The position numbers were made by a program, and so were the translations under genes. 64,000 nucleotides of DNA from Struthio camelus (Eukaryota; Chordata; Aves; Struthioniformes; Struthionidae). The notes beneath the pieces were generated by a model. That model saw nothing but the letters and a program-made list of their open reading frames with translations. It had not been told where the DNA came from and ran no database searches. Of the stretch, positions 1 through 15,000 are shown in pieces. The stretch spans positions 7,742,001 through 7,806,000 of the forward strand of contig NC_090967.1 of the NCBI RefSeq assembly GCF_040807025.1, in the 5' to 3' direction. Positions within the stretch are counted from its first letter, which is position 1. Each line of letters begins with the position of its first letter.

Positions 1-3103
<3,103 letters not shown>

Positions 3104-3938
3104 GAATCTCCAGTCACAAACTTGTCACAGACCCAGCAAGGACTTTGACTTGACTGAGTGAGATCCTGGAACTTCCCCTGTTCCATGGGGATGGATTGGA
3201 GCTGTTGGTCAGAATCCGTCTTTCCATCCTCCTTGATCCAAGGCTGCAGTGAAACCAAACATCTTTCTGCTCTAGTGTTTTCTGGCACAATCATGCAAAG
3301 CTGGTGGCTGGCTTAAGTGAGGGGGAAGCCCATGACCCCCCAGTTTGTTGGCCTTGTGTCACCCCAGGTAATGCCAGGCTGTTCAGAGAGTCCCTGCCCT
3401 CAGGACAGTGGAAGTGTCCTTTGGCACCAGCGGGACAGCCTGGTACATCGAAGATGTTTTGAAAACAGGGATATATCATGGGCACTTCAGGGGCTGGGAC
3501 AGAGGATGCAGTCTAGAGGTCCAAGAGCTTAGGAAACCAACAGGAAGCACAGTCCACCCAGGCTGGAGGGCTGTTTGCCTGCAGAGGTGGGCATGGTGAT
3601 GCCAAAGGAAGATGAGTCTTGGCTGTTCACCCACAGATACTGTGTTGCAATAGAAGTCATTCTCCCTGTTCCTCTTCTGACAGCTATCCTGTACCTACTG
3701 AGCTGTGAATCATGACAGGCACACACATTGCTGTTTTCTAACCTTTTGGAGCTGTTCCTGTCTGCCCACGCAACTGCCAGCTCCAGATGAGATGCGGCCT
3801 TTTCCAGCCCTTTGGCTAAAGCTTCAGGTCTTGGAAAGAGGTAACTGCATGGTGAGGTAGCATTGTGTGCACTTTGTCCTTCTCACCCTTCCTTCCAGTG
3901 CTCTGCCATGGGCTGGGCCATGGAGAACTTTTACTGGA

Positions 3939-3944
3939 AATAAA
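3939..3944 (+). terminator. MIER2: Candidate proximal poly(A) signal AATAAA (MIER2)
   Basis: A canonical hexamer lies about 840 nt after the MIER2 stop. Usage cannot be judged from sequence alone. Confidence 0.4.
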
Positions 3945-5835
3945 GGGAGTTTCTAGACCAACAAAGTGATGTTGGCCCTCAGAGTGCTGCAGTGCTGCCA
4001 CTTGTGTTATTGGCAGTGAAAGACTTGACCCTTACTGATTCTGCTGTGTTACAAGAGGGTTAAATGCAGATAAAAACCTGTGCAACTTCCCAGCTCATTC
4101 CAAACAGGTTTGTCAGTTGTGGAAGGAGGAAAGAGGAGGACCAGAACATGAGAAGGGATGGCAAGAAGGGGATGCCTCTTTCTTTGTTGGATGACTGAAG
4201 CTAGAATCCCGTAAGGGAGAAACAGAGAAGCAGAAGCTGCCCCTGAGCAGAAGGTGTCTGTAAGGAGGTAGCTTTCACCTGCTGTCCTGTTCCCAGCACA
4301 CGCCCCACAGCTATCGAACCTGGGCAAGCTGAAAGCATGCATATACATCCTCAAAAGGCAGGCAGGCTTTCAGCCCTGGTATCTCATTGGAGGGGGTGGG
4401 ACTTGCTCATAGCAGGACTGTGCATCATCATTACTAGCTCATGGGAGCACACTGCACACATCCCAGGCAGGAGATTTCTCAGCTCCCAGGGCATCAAGTC
4501 TAGGAAACCTGTGCTAGCAGAAACCCCAGCAGGAAAGCACACCAGTCCCTGGGCTTCCCTGCTGCTTTCCACCCCGCTCTTCTGAAATGTCACAAAATGA
4601 AGCTCTCTGTTTTCTGAGAGGAAAGCGATGTTTCAAGGAGGTGGCAAAGGTGGCAGTGCATGCCGGTGAGGTGGCCGGATGCTGGTGCATAGGGAGTCCT
4701 GAACTGCTTAGCTTCCCAGGTGTGTTCCGGATCTGGGGTTTGCCACTGGCTTAAATTCACGTGTTCTCATTCCCTCTTCCCCCGTGCAGGGAACACTGCC
4801 TACTAATTTGCTAGGCAGGGCTCTGATGCAGATGTTCCCCTCTTCTAGCCACTTTCTGCATTTGGGAAGGGGCTTGTGATGAGGTTTTTGCTTATTTTGG
4901 TAGATGGCTTCTGGTTGTGGCCCTGCAGTTAGTTCTGCTGTCTGCAGACTTGAAAGATGACTAAAACGATTAGCCTGGATCTTCCCCCTTACCCAGCTGT
5001 GCGTAACTGCATTCACCCCTGTAGTGGGAGCATAGAGACAACATCAGACAGCTTCCCAAGATTACTTAGCATCAGATCTTATCTCTCGTTCCAAACCCCA
5101 GATCTGTTTTGCCTGCGTTGCCAGGGATTTGTTTTGGTCCCTGGCCAGCTCTGCTTAGAGGCGCTGAGTTCCAAACAAACACAGTTGTCTTGACCAGGCA
5201 TCGCTTTGTGAGGCAGATGTGCTAAATCTGAGGTCTCCACACTGGCTGCTCCCAATTGCTGGAAAGAGAAAGCAAATATGTGTGCTTGCTCCATAGTGGA
5301 ACTTCCCCAGGCTGTAATTCCCCTTTTCTGGGGGAGAGAGGAAGCTTCCCTGACTGAAAGGAGAAGAAGAGGCAGGGGGAGAGCATCTGGAGCCCTCCCA
5401 GGGAGGGCTAGGCCTTGGCATCTCCTCTCCATCAGTCAAGAACATTCTTAGTTTTCCTGAAACCTTTTTTTTTTTTCTTCCCTTTGGTTTGTTTCAAGCC
5501 CTAATGACAGGAGAGGGGAGGCAGAAATGTCTCTTATTTATGTTCTTCAGTGTTGTTTACAGATTCGCATGGGGTCTTTCAACATGAGTGTGGCGCTCTT
5601 TCCATATAATGTTTTGGGAAAGGGGTGGAAAGGGCTGGGACAGGGAGGGGGAGTCACTTTTGGTTTGGGATTTTTGTTGTTTTGTTTTGTTTGGGGGTTT
5701 TCTTTTTCCTTCTTAAAAAGCACATTCACTTTGAGCCGCTCTCAATGCTGGACTCTTTTCCAACCCCTCCCCCCCCCCCAAGCCCTACACTGTGAAGTGA
5801 TACTGCCTTGAAGACCCCTCGCCATTATTTATTTA

Positions 5836-5841
5836 ATTAAA
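5836..5841 (+). terminator. MIER2: Candidate distal poly(A) signal ATTAAA (MIER2)
   Basis: This is the second commonest hexamer, set in an A/T-rich context with a downstream T-rich stretch (gtcttgtttttgc) near 5870-5883. It is the better-looking 3' end of the two candidates. Confidence 0.5.
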
Positions 5842-5860
5842 AACCTAATTTGAAAGTGAG

Positions 5861-8800
5861 CAGGAAGCCTGTCTTGTTTTTGCAGACTTGTACATTGTGA
5901 TGGCAGAAGTGGGGAAAGGGGTCTTTGTCTTTTTTTGTCTGATTTCTCCCCCACCCTGGGCAAAGGCTGAATCTTGTGTGCACAGAAGAACACTTTGGAA
6001 GCCGTAGGCAGATGTCCTTTTTCAGTCATATGTGGTCTCTAAGAGAAAGAGCTTCAAGGACAGATTGTATGACTGAACACTGATTCAGGCCTGTCCTCTG
6101 GGAGTTGGCAGGTCAAGTAACGATCTTGGAGCCCCTGTGGGATTGTGTCCTCCCATCTTGGACGCTCAGATTACCCAGCAGTGCCTGCATCAGAACAGCC
6201 CAGGGAGTCATGTAGAAGCTGAACTTGACCTCCTCTTAAACACAGCCAGTTCTGCTTTGCGAAGAGCATCTTCATCTAAGGATCAGAGAAGAACTGGTAC
6301 TCCAGCATGCTCTGCCTGGCCTCAGGTCAGTGGTGAGATACAGGTGGTCCCCATGGCATGAGTCTGCGTAAGCTGGCCCCAGTGATTGCTGCTCTTTGTC
6401 ACAGGAGGGTCTGGGGCTGGTTCACAGGTTACCTGCTTACTCAGTGTTCCTTGGCCCCTGCTCTCCTTGCTGTGCCAGGAGAGATCTAGTCCCAGCTAGA
6501 TACAGTCCCTGGCCGAAATATCTGCTTCCAAAACCCACGTTAGAAGACCTTCCAGTGCTTCATACCAGGGATGCCATCATGTCCTGGAAGGAGGCTCAGC
6601 TACCTTGGCTCAATTTACCCTCCCAGTTCTGTGTGTGGAGGGGAGGGAGGTGTTCATTGCTCTTACAGGTGCCCTGAGTCCTCTGAAACCCTGGCAGCCT
6701 TTGGAGAGCTGGCGGGGGGGTTGCCTATCCACGTCTCACTGGCTTCAGCCAGAAATAACATCCTGGAGGTGAGGGAAATGTTCCTGCTAGAACTGCTTTG
6801 TATGCTTCTGCAGGAAGGCTCATTCCTCGCCACAGAGCCCCTCTGTTTTGTTAGAAAACCCTTGATTTCTGTTCCCTTCTGTTCTGGCTCTTGTGCCTGT
6901 TGCTGTCAGCCCCTTTGGTCTGTGGATTGCTCCAAAAATCGAGGCAATGAATTAGGCAGCTGCCTGAGACCAGCCCGGATCCCTGGGCAGTGCTGGGGAG
7001 GAACGCCTGGACCCTCCAGTTCCTGCAGTATAACGCTATCCTGCTTCTGTGACTGATCAGATCAAATTGGCTCTCATCTTTTGCCCAGAAGGTTTGGGGT
7101 GGGAGAAAGGGGCTCTCGGGGCTCTCTGTTCTGCTCCTGGTCTCCTTCACTCACAGCCCCCTGCCCAGCTGGAAAATTCCACTCCAAAACCAGCAGGAAA
7201 GGGGCAAACCCACCATTCCCCTTTGGAAACTCTCCGTCCTGTTCAGGGGCGGCTGCCTGGCAGAGCGCAGGAGCGCAGCTCCTGGGCCGGGCGCCCCGCC
7301 GGGCAGCAGAGGGGCAGGACGCCGCGCTGCCAGCCCCGCTGCGAGGATGGGAGCAGCGCGGTGCAGCGCGGTGCAGCCCAGCCCCGGGCGGCTGGAGACG
7401 GGAGGGCCTCTTAGCCGCTACTGTACAGGGCTGCGGACGTGCAGACGGGCTCCTGGCTCCCCAGCCAGGGGGGTGAGTGTGGGTGCTTCCCAGGGCGCAG
7501 CAAGCGGGAGGACGTTTCCTGCTTCCTCCTCCGCCGGGCAGGTGAAGAGCTTGGTCTGCCCGGAGCTCCGCAGCTCCTTCAGAGCAGGGCCGGGGTCGGC
7601 CCGCGGCAGGAATTCGAGATTCGCTCCCTGGGCTTTTCTGTCATCCCCCCCGCTCCAGTGTCGCTGTGGCCGACCTACCCTTGGTTGTTTGATGCGAGAC
7701 TGGTGGTGACATTGCGCTCTGTCCGTTAGGATGCCCCGGTGGGGAGGAGCTGTGTTTGCTTTTTCAGGAGCCAGCGTCTTAGCAGCCCTTGCAGAAGGCA
7801 GTAGGTGTTTTGCAGGAATTCGGCAGGCTCCAGAGAACCCACCAGGGACAACCTGCGGCTCCGTCCCCTCCCGCCGCAGCCCTGGCGAGGCCCCGGGCTC
7901 GGCCCCAGGGCAGGGCTCGGAGGGGGCACGGCTGCCAGGAAGGGCCAGCCGCTGCGCGGTCAGCGCCCCAGAGGGACCGGGATCCAACCGGGGCGCTCAG
8001 AAATCTTCCAACGGAACCAAATGTAGCGAGAAAACACCAATTCTGGGAGTCTAAAATGCTCTTGTGGAGATGTTTTGGGGTTGGCAAACCCTGGCCGAGT
8101 CGGAGGCTGAACATGAGCAAATCCTCCCCTGCTCCCACCTTGTCGTCCTGCCACCCCCAGCCTCGTCCCGGCACCTTCGCTGCTGTGAGGGGCAGAGGTC
8201 TGGGCGGGCAAAGCTGTGCTGCCGAAGAGATGCAAGAGCTGGGATGGTTTCTCCTTGCTGGAGGTGCTGTAGAAACTTTGGCTTTGAGTCAGATGACAAA
8301 AACAAGCATCAGCTCTGCTTTTCCAAACAGTTTTAGCAACAGCCCCCTTCTGTGCAACACGTGTGATGCCTAAACAGCCCCAAGGGCCAGCTGAAGGCGT
8401 GAGGCCGCTGCAGGGGCGCGTGCAGCCCCGTGACGGCAGGTGTGGGGCAGCTCTTGCTCGGTTTTGCGCCGGGCTCTGCCCTGGAGCGGGGCTGCGGCGG
8501 CGCGTCCTGCGGCCATGCTGGGCGCGCAGCCCGTGCAGGGGCCGTGCGTGGCAGCTGCAGCCGTGGCGCTTCGACAGCAGAGGGCAATCGCTCCGCTCCC
8601 GTGCGGCTGGATGCAGGCGCCGAGCCCTACGCGGCGCCGCGTGTGCGCCAGCCACGGCCCCCCGGGGCTGCGTCCCGCACGCCCCGTCCTTCCCGCTCCG
8701 GCCACGAGCCCCTGCTCTGTCCTGTCTCCCAATATCCGATGTTCACCACTCTTAATGGGATTTCCAAGAGCTCTGGGAGGTTACTGCGATTCCCAGAAGA

Positions 8801-10925
8801 GCTGCATCCTGCTCTTCTGTGCCCGCTGCTCCACCCAGCCTTATCGGGCTGGCAGGTCTGACCTTCGCTACCTGCTTCATTAAAACGCTTGAGGCTGCGA
8901 GCGCAGCTTCAGCTGCTGCTCCCGCTGCAGCGAGCGCGCTGGGGAGCGGCGTTTCGCTCCCTCCTTGCTCCGGTGCACGGGATGACGCCGCCTGCCCCCC
9001 CGGACCCCTCTGTGCCAGGCGGCGTTGGCAATGCCACGGGGGAGCGAGCGGGCGGCGGAGGGAGGAGGAAGCTGCTGGCAGCTGAGCCGAGCCTCGGCAG
9101 CCCCCCGAGCGCAGCCCCGTGGCTCCTGCGCGCAGCCCAGGGTGCTGGGCTGGCGGACGAGCCCGTGCCGGCTCTGGGGGGGGGTTGCAGGGCCACTTTC
9201 TTGCTCCAAAGATACCAGGACACATGTTTGCAGAAATGAGATCTGCTCCTGGGGCCAAAGGAGCAGCCCATTGCACGGGTGGGAACAGCTGCTTCTCCAT
9301 GCCGTCCCTCGCCCCGTGGAGGAAGGGTTTCCTCCGTCCGCTGCTCCCAAGGGAGGGCCAGGGCTGGGTAAGGATGTGCTGGGAGCCCGGGCCGGGGAGG
9401 CGCCCTCCTGCCCGGCAGCGGCGGAAGGGGCGCAGCGGCCATCCCCGCTCCGGGCAGCGCTGGGTCTCCCTCCGCCCTGGCGCCATCCGACGGCACCGCG
9501 CAGGGCGAAGTCCTCCCCACGGAGCGGCTCCGCGCTCGGCAGAGCTGCAGCCTCGGCTCCGCTGCCCTCCGTGCCCTGCTCCGGCACGGAGCCGCCAGCG
9601 CGGGGCAAACCCCCCCGCAGCAGCGCCGGCCGGGCCGCGGGAGCGACGCAGCCCGCAGACCTGCCGGATCAGAGGCGCAGGTCTGCTGCGAGCAAGTGAT
9701 CCCGCTCCTCTCCTTAAATCCCAGGGCATCCCGAGAGAGTTTCCAGCTCTGCTGGCTTCCCACAACAGCCTCGGGGTTCTCCGCAGGCCGCTCACGGTGG
9801 ACTTAAATAAACCAGCCCAGTAGCTATCATTTAGGTGGTTTCTGTATTATTTACATTTCCTTCTGCTCCTAACCAAGAGTCAGGCCTGGATCTGGCACTG
9901 GGAACAAACAGCCCAGCTGCAGCCCTCCCCGTCCCCGGCAGGGAGCCACCGCAGGGGTCTGCGCTTGGCCCTTTGCTTCTGCTCGCACGCCAGGCGCCGC
10001 CGGCTCAGCGCGTCCCCGGCCCCAGCTGGGTAGCGCTGCGGGCCTGCCCTGCTCCCATGTCGTCCAGGGCGCAGGAAAACACCCCCGTGCGTTCCTGCAG
10101 TTAAATTACAGTTTCAAGCAAGCACGTGCCTTGCCCCGTGTTTAAATCTGGCTGCCTCTGCTTCCCGCTGCTCCTCGTTGCAGCCTTTCTCCGCTGCGTC
10201 TCCAAGTGTCTAATCCGGGGAATCTTTGTTCCCTCCAACAGACATCGCAACTGAGTCAGCACCTTATCTGCTTTGCAATAAACAGATTGCTGCACCGCCG
10301 CTCCCGCAGCCAGCAAATTTCTGTGGCTGCGTTTTTCCACTCTCCGATTTTTCCTTTTTTCCTCCTTTTTCTTAGAAAAGAAGTCCAAAGCTGGCGGGAC
10401 ACGTGCTGCTCCCATATGAGGCCTCCCTCTCTTCCCTGTGCCGCAGCAGCGGGGAGGAAGCGGAGATCAGGATCGCAGCACGGGGACGGCAGGTCCGACC
10501 TCCTTCCGGGGGCCCTGGAGTCGGACGGCTCTGACGCAGACCCCGTCGGGGCTGGGCGGGAGGGTCGCCCCCGGCCCCGCTTGGTGTCCGCGGTGCCGTA
10601 TCCTGCCCTTCACGGCGCTCCTTTTCCCCCTCCCGCTCCTATGAGGTCACCTCCTTCCCCCTTCCCGAGCTTCCCCCTCTCCGCTTTTTTGTCTTCTCTC
10701 CTTTGCAGGCGCTGCCAGGATATTTCGCCCTGGCAGGGGCGCAGGAAAGTTTAAACAAACAGTCCTGTGCCGTGCGGTCCCTCGGGGGGCTGGCTGGGAG
10801 CCCCGGGGCCCTCGGCCAGCCGCAGGGGTCCCGCCGGGGCTGAGCCCGCGCCCGTGCAACCCCCGGGGCCCGGCCGCTCCCCACTGCACCCTGCCCCCGC
10901 GCAGCACCTCTGCCCCGCACCGTGC
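5861..10925. other. Intergenic, MIER2 to PLPP2
   Basis: No exon fitting a known family is visible. Sequence becomes strongly GC-rich from about 7.2 kb (CpG-rich 7.2-9.8 kb), so long open frames there are composition artefacts. An A/T-richer island at 10100-10400 contains an AP-1/MARE-like site next to a GATA-like site, described separately. There is no recognisable transposon. Confidence 0.6.
10252..10269. promoter_or_regulatory. Composite AP-1/MARE-like and GATA-like motif
   Basis: TGAGTCAGCA at 10252-10261 is an AP-1 core with a MARE half-site. TTATCT (reverse AGATAA) at 10264-10269 follows two bases later. This spacing resembles NF-E2/GATA composite enhancer elements. It sits in an A/T-richer island about 1.8 kb upstream of the PLPP2 start codon. 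Function is inferred only. Confidence 0.3.
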
Positions 10926-11780
10926 CCCCCAGCTGCCCCCCAGCCCCACACCCTGCCCCTGAGTCCTCATAGCCCCCCAGCCCTGCACCCAGCCCCGCAC
11001 CCGCAGCCCCTGAGCCCCATAGCCCCCCCAGCCCCACACCCTGCCCCTGAGTCCTCATAGCCCCCCAGCCCCGCACCCAGCCCCGCACCTGCAGCCCCTG
11101 AGCCCCATAGCCCCCCCAGCCCCACACCCTGCCCCTGAGTCCTCATAGCCCCCCAGCCCCGCACCCAGCCCCACACCTGCAGCCCCTGAGCCCCACAGCC
11201 CCCCCAGCCCCACACCCTGCCCCTGAGTCCTCATAGCCCCCCAGCCCCGCACCCAGCCCCACACCTGCAGCCCCTGAGCCCCACAGCCCCCCCAGCCCCA
11301 CACCCTGCCCCTGAGTCCTCATAGCCCCCCAGCCCCGCACCCAGCCCCGCACCCGCAGCCCCTGAGCCCCATAGCCCCCCCAGCCCCACACCCTGCCCCT
11401 GAGTCCTCATAGCCCCCCAGCCCCGCACCCAGCCCCACACCTGCAGCCCCTGAGCCCCCCCAGCCCCCCCAGCCCCAGCCCCGCACCCTGCCCCTGAGTC
11501 CTCATAGCCCCCCAGCCCCGCACCCAGCCCCGCACCCGCAGCCCCTGAGCCCCATAGCCCCCCCAGCCCCACACCCTGCCCCTGAGTCCTCATAGCCCCC
11601 CAGCCCCGCACCCAGCCCCGCACCCGCAGCCCCTGAGCCCCCACAGCCCCCCCAGCCCCACACCCTGCCCCTGAGTCCTCATAGCCCCCCAGCCCTGCAC
11701 CCAGCCCCGCACCTGCAGCCCCTGAGCCCCCACAGCCCCCCCAGCCCCAGCCCCGCACCCTGCCCCAGAGCCCCCCGAGC
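10925..11780. repeat. 88-bp minisatellite, about nine units
   Basis: The marker GAGTCCTCATAGCCCC recurs at 10961, 11049, 11137, 11225, 11313, 11401, 11496, 11584 and 11673. Spacing is 88 nt throughout, except one 95 and one 89. Units differ by a few substitutions (cccata/cccaca, gcacctg/gcacccg). The + strand is extremely C-rich and the - strand has runs of four to seven G. Open frames reading through it on the - strand (MWGWGG...) follow from the 88-nt period and are not genes. The array ends about 280 bp before the PLPP2 start codon. Confidence 0.93.
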
Positions 11781-11799
11781 CCCACCCGCAGCCCCCCCC

Positions 11800-12065
11800 A
11801 GCCCCGGCCCGCCCCGGCCCAGCCCGCGGGCGGGGGCACCGGCTGCCGGAGCCGCCCCGTCCCGTCCCACCCCGGAGCCGCCCCGCCCCGTCCCGTCCCG
11901 TCCGCCCCGTCGCCAGGACTTTACCTCCCGGCCGGGCCCGCTCCGCTCCGCTCCGCTCCGCTCCGGGCCATGTGAGCCGCGGGGCCGGGCCGCGGGGCCG
12001 CCACCGAACCGGCACCGGCACCGGCACCGGCACCGCCTCGGCCAGCGCCCCGGCTCGGCGGCGGC
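11800..12065 (+). promoter_or_regulatory. PLPP2: PLPP2 CpG-island promoter and 5'UTR
   Basis: An extreme CpG-rich block leads into the PLPP2 start codon. It contains a CGCTC pentamer run (11939-11965) and a CGGCAC hexamer run (about 12006-12034). No TATA box is visible, which fits a dispersed CpG promoter. The transcription start cannot be placed precisely. The start codon context GGCGGCATGG is strong. Confidence 0.55.
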
Positions 12066-15000
12066 ATGGAGCGCAGGAAGGTCTTCGTGGTGCTCGATGT
12101 CCTCTGCGTGGTGGTCGGTAAGGCCCGGCCCGGCGCCAGCCGGCGGCTCCCCCCGCCCCGGACCCGCCTCGCCCGGAGCTGGGGCTCGGTGCCGGCCCGG
12201 CTGGGCACCGCCCGTCCGAGCGCCCCGGCCCAGCTGCGCACCCCGCCGATCCAGCTGCGCACCCCGCCCCAGCTGCGCACCCCCCAGCTGTGCCCCCAGC
12301 ACCTGCCCCAGCTCTGCACCCTCCTGCCCCAGCTGTGCAACCCCCCAGCTGTGCACCCCCAGCTGTGCCCCCACCCCAGCTGTGCACCCCGCCCCGCCCC
12401 AGCTGTGCACCCCGCCCCAGCTGCACACCCCGCCCCAGCTGCGCACCCCCCAGCTGTGCCCCCACCCCAACTGTGCAACTCCCAGCTGTGCCCCCAGCAC
12501 CTGCCCCAGCTCTGCACCCTCCTGCCCCAGCTGTGCAACCCCCCGGCTGTGCACCCCCACCCCTGCCCCGGCTGTGCCCCCCACCCTGCCCCAGCTGTGC
12601 CCTCCCTGCTCCAGCTGGGCACCCCCGCTTCAGCTATGCACCCCATCCTGGCTATGCACCCCAGCCCCTGCCCCAGCTGCGCACCCTCCAGCACCAGCTG
12701 TGCACCCCTGTCCCAGCTGTGCACCCCTTGCCCCTACCCCAGCTGGTCACCCCTCACCCTGTCCCAGCTGTGCACCCCCATCCTGGCAGTGCACCCCCCC
12801 GCTCCAGCTGTGCACGACCCCTGCACTCCCTCCCAGCTGTGCACACCGCCCTGCCCCTGTCCCAGCTGTGCCTCCTGCCTGCTCCGGGGTCCCAGCTGTG
12901 CGTCGCCCCGGCACCCCTCCCAGCTGAGCCCCCTCGCAGCCCCTGTCGTGCTGCCAGCACTGTGCCCTGGGGCCGGTCCCCGTCCCTGACCTGGCTGGGG
13001 GCCTCGCGGGGCAGCCACCCCCGGGCCAGGGGGAGGCTGGCTGGGTGCCGGCAGCCTTGGGAGGCCAGTGGCGGAGTTGGGGCGGTCCCGCGTCCCCCAT
13101 GGAGCTCCCGCTTCGGGAGGGGGTGGAGGAGCAGCTCTGCCCGAGCCGGGGTGAGCGGGCCGGCGCGTGCGGGGGCCGCAGGTGCCCCTGCCCAAGGCTG
13201 CGGCTGAGCGCTGCCGGGAGCCCTGCCCTGCCCTGCCCGCGCAGGTTGCGCGGGGCTCTCCGCTGGGGACGGGCAGGGGCTGGAGCACGGCGGGCGCCTG
13301 CCCCGGGCACCCGGGACGCTGCTGGCGCTAGCCTTTGTCCCCGGGAGTCAGCCAGGCGGAGTGGCACGGGGCTTTATGGCTCAACGCGGAAGCAGTCGGC
13401 CTCACGCACTGCTTTGCCTGCCTGGGAACGGCACGATAAGGTGCAGCCGGCTGGTGGCCCGGGGCTGGTGCGGGGCGCCTGGTGCGGGGCCGAGGCAGGA
13501 GCCTCCAGGCCCTGCAGCGCCCTGGAGCTGCTGGAGCCCAAAGCAGCGTCCTTGCGGCCGGGTGGGGAAACTGAGGCACGGGAGGCCACAACTCGCGCCG
13601 AGGCATCCTCAGGTGCTCGGGACGCAGCCTCGGTGCGGCGCGGGAGGCCAGGGGCCGGCAGCGCTGGCGGCCCTGCTCGAGGCCAGCCCTCTCCGGAGCT
13701 GCGGCTGCAGCCCGCTCGCTGGCGACTCGGAGGGGCCGCGTCCCGCTTGCGGGTGCCTGTTGCCCTGCGGTGCCTCCACTGGCGCCCGTCCCGCGGGGCT
13801 CGGTGGGAGCATCCCTGGCGCGTCCCGGCGGCCCCGAGCTCCGGCCGCTCCGGGCTCGGCTCCCCGGCGGCCGTAGCCGGCCGGGACGGCGCTGGGTGCC
13901 CGGGCGTGGGGCTCGGGGCCGCCGGCCCCCCCGCAGCCTGCTGAGCCATCCAGCCAGCCTCTCCCCAACCTCCGCCCAGGGCAGGAAGACACCCGTTTCC
14001 AAAATAGACGCTCACAAGCACCTAATTAGGATGGGCTAAAAATACAGGCCCAGGTCGTAATTTCAGCCTGAGCCTCCTGAGCGGGGAATCGCTTTCCCGG
14101 GCTGTGCCGGCCCTGGGGCGGAAAGGCAGGTTCCTGTGTGTGTTTGGGTCTCTGCTCCCTCTGTTGCGTGGGTGCCTTTTATTTTTAGGGGCGCTTTTTT
14201 GGAGGATGAAATTATCCAGAATGAAAATCGGTGTCTAATTTGAGCTGCAAATTAATGTTTGAAGCACACGCAGCGCTTTCTAAAAAGAGGCGCCGGGGCT
14301 GCGCGTGCGGCGGCCGGGAGCGCGGCCAGGGGAGCGCCGCGCGGGCGGCCCGCGAGGCCAGCGAGTAGCGCACCGAGGCTTTCTGATGGTTTTTCCCTTG
14401 CGCTCGGGTGAGAGCAGGAGCAGCGGGCCGGGCCGGGGGCAGGAAGGTGCCCGTTGTGGAGCACGGCGCAGGTTGGCCCAGGAGATGGTTAAACAAGGGC
14501 AGGCGGAAATCGCTTCCCAGAGGCGGAACTGGGAAGGAGTCGGCGCTTAAGGAGGACTGCGGGGAGCGGGAGAAGGGGCCCCGGTCCGCGGCGGGGAGCG
14601 CCGGGCTGCGGGGCCGTTCCCCTCCTGCCCGCGGCTGCTCCAGCCCTCGGCCTCTCCCGGAGCCGTGTCCCGCTCCGGCCCGCGGGGCCGCGGCAGCGCC
14701 TGCTCCACGTCTGCGGGGCCGGGCGACAGCGCGGCTCCTTGCAGCGGAGGAGGAGGAGGAAAACCCTCTCGGTCCTGCGGCCCCTCTCCGTCCCGCCGCC
14801 CGGGCGAGGGCTCCTCGTGCCGCCGGCCAGGGTCCGCGCGGGTCCGGCCTCGGGCGGGGGCCGGGAGCAGGGGCTGCAAGGGCCGAGCACGGGCAGCCGT
14901 GCCGGGCTCGGTGGCCGGCTCTGCCGCAGCCCCCGGCTCTCCCTGCTGTCAAACAGACCCGCCAGGTGCCTGCGCCTGTGGACGCTGCCGAGCGCCGGCG

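Larger units (their letters stand above)
3104..5860 (+). other. MIER2: MIER2 3'UTR (extent uncertain)
   Basis: Non-coding sequence follows the MIER2 stop with no new splice-consistent exon. There are two plausible ends: AATAAA at 3939-3944 and ATTAAA at 5836-5841. The distal one lies in an AU-rich stretch (5690-5845, with TTATTTATTTAAT just before it) and is followed by a T/G-rich segment. That makes it look like a genuine distal cleavage site. Alternative polyadenylation is possible. Confidence 0.5.

Noticed and set aside
10967-11780. CRISPR-like or spacer-bearing array
   Set aside because: The 88-nt units are continuous tandem copies without unique spacers, in a vertebrate genome; it is a minisatellite.
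10639-12724. Long overlapping - strand frames (MWGWGG..., HSWG...) suggesting a Gly/Trp-rich repeat protein
   Set aside because: They arise from the 88-bp minisatellite and the CAGCTG repeat read in an open frame. Copies restart every 88 nt, there are no splice or family signals, and they overlap PLPP2 exon 1.
12066-13207. + strand Pro/Cys/Ser-rich frames of about 300 aa starting at the PLPP2 ATG
   Set aside because: The frame starting at 12066 is PLPP2 exon 1 read through its donor into repeat DNA. The true donor at 12118 joins in phase to the exon at 15270.
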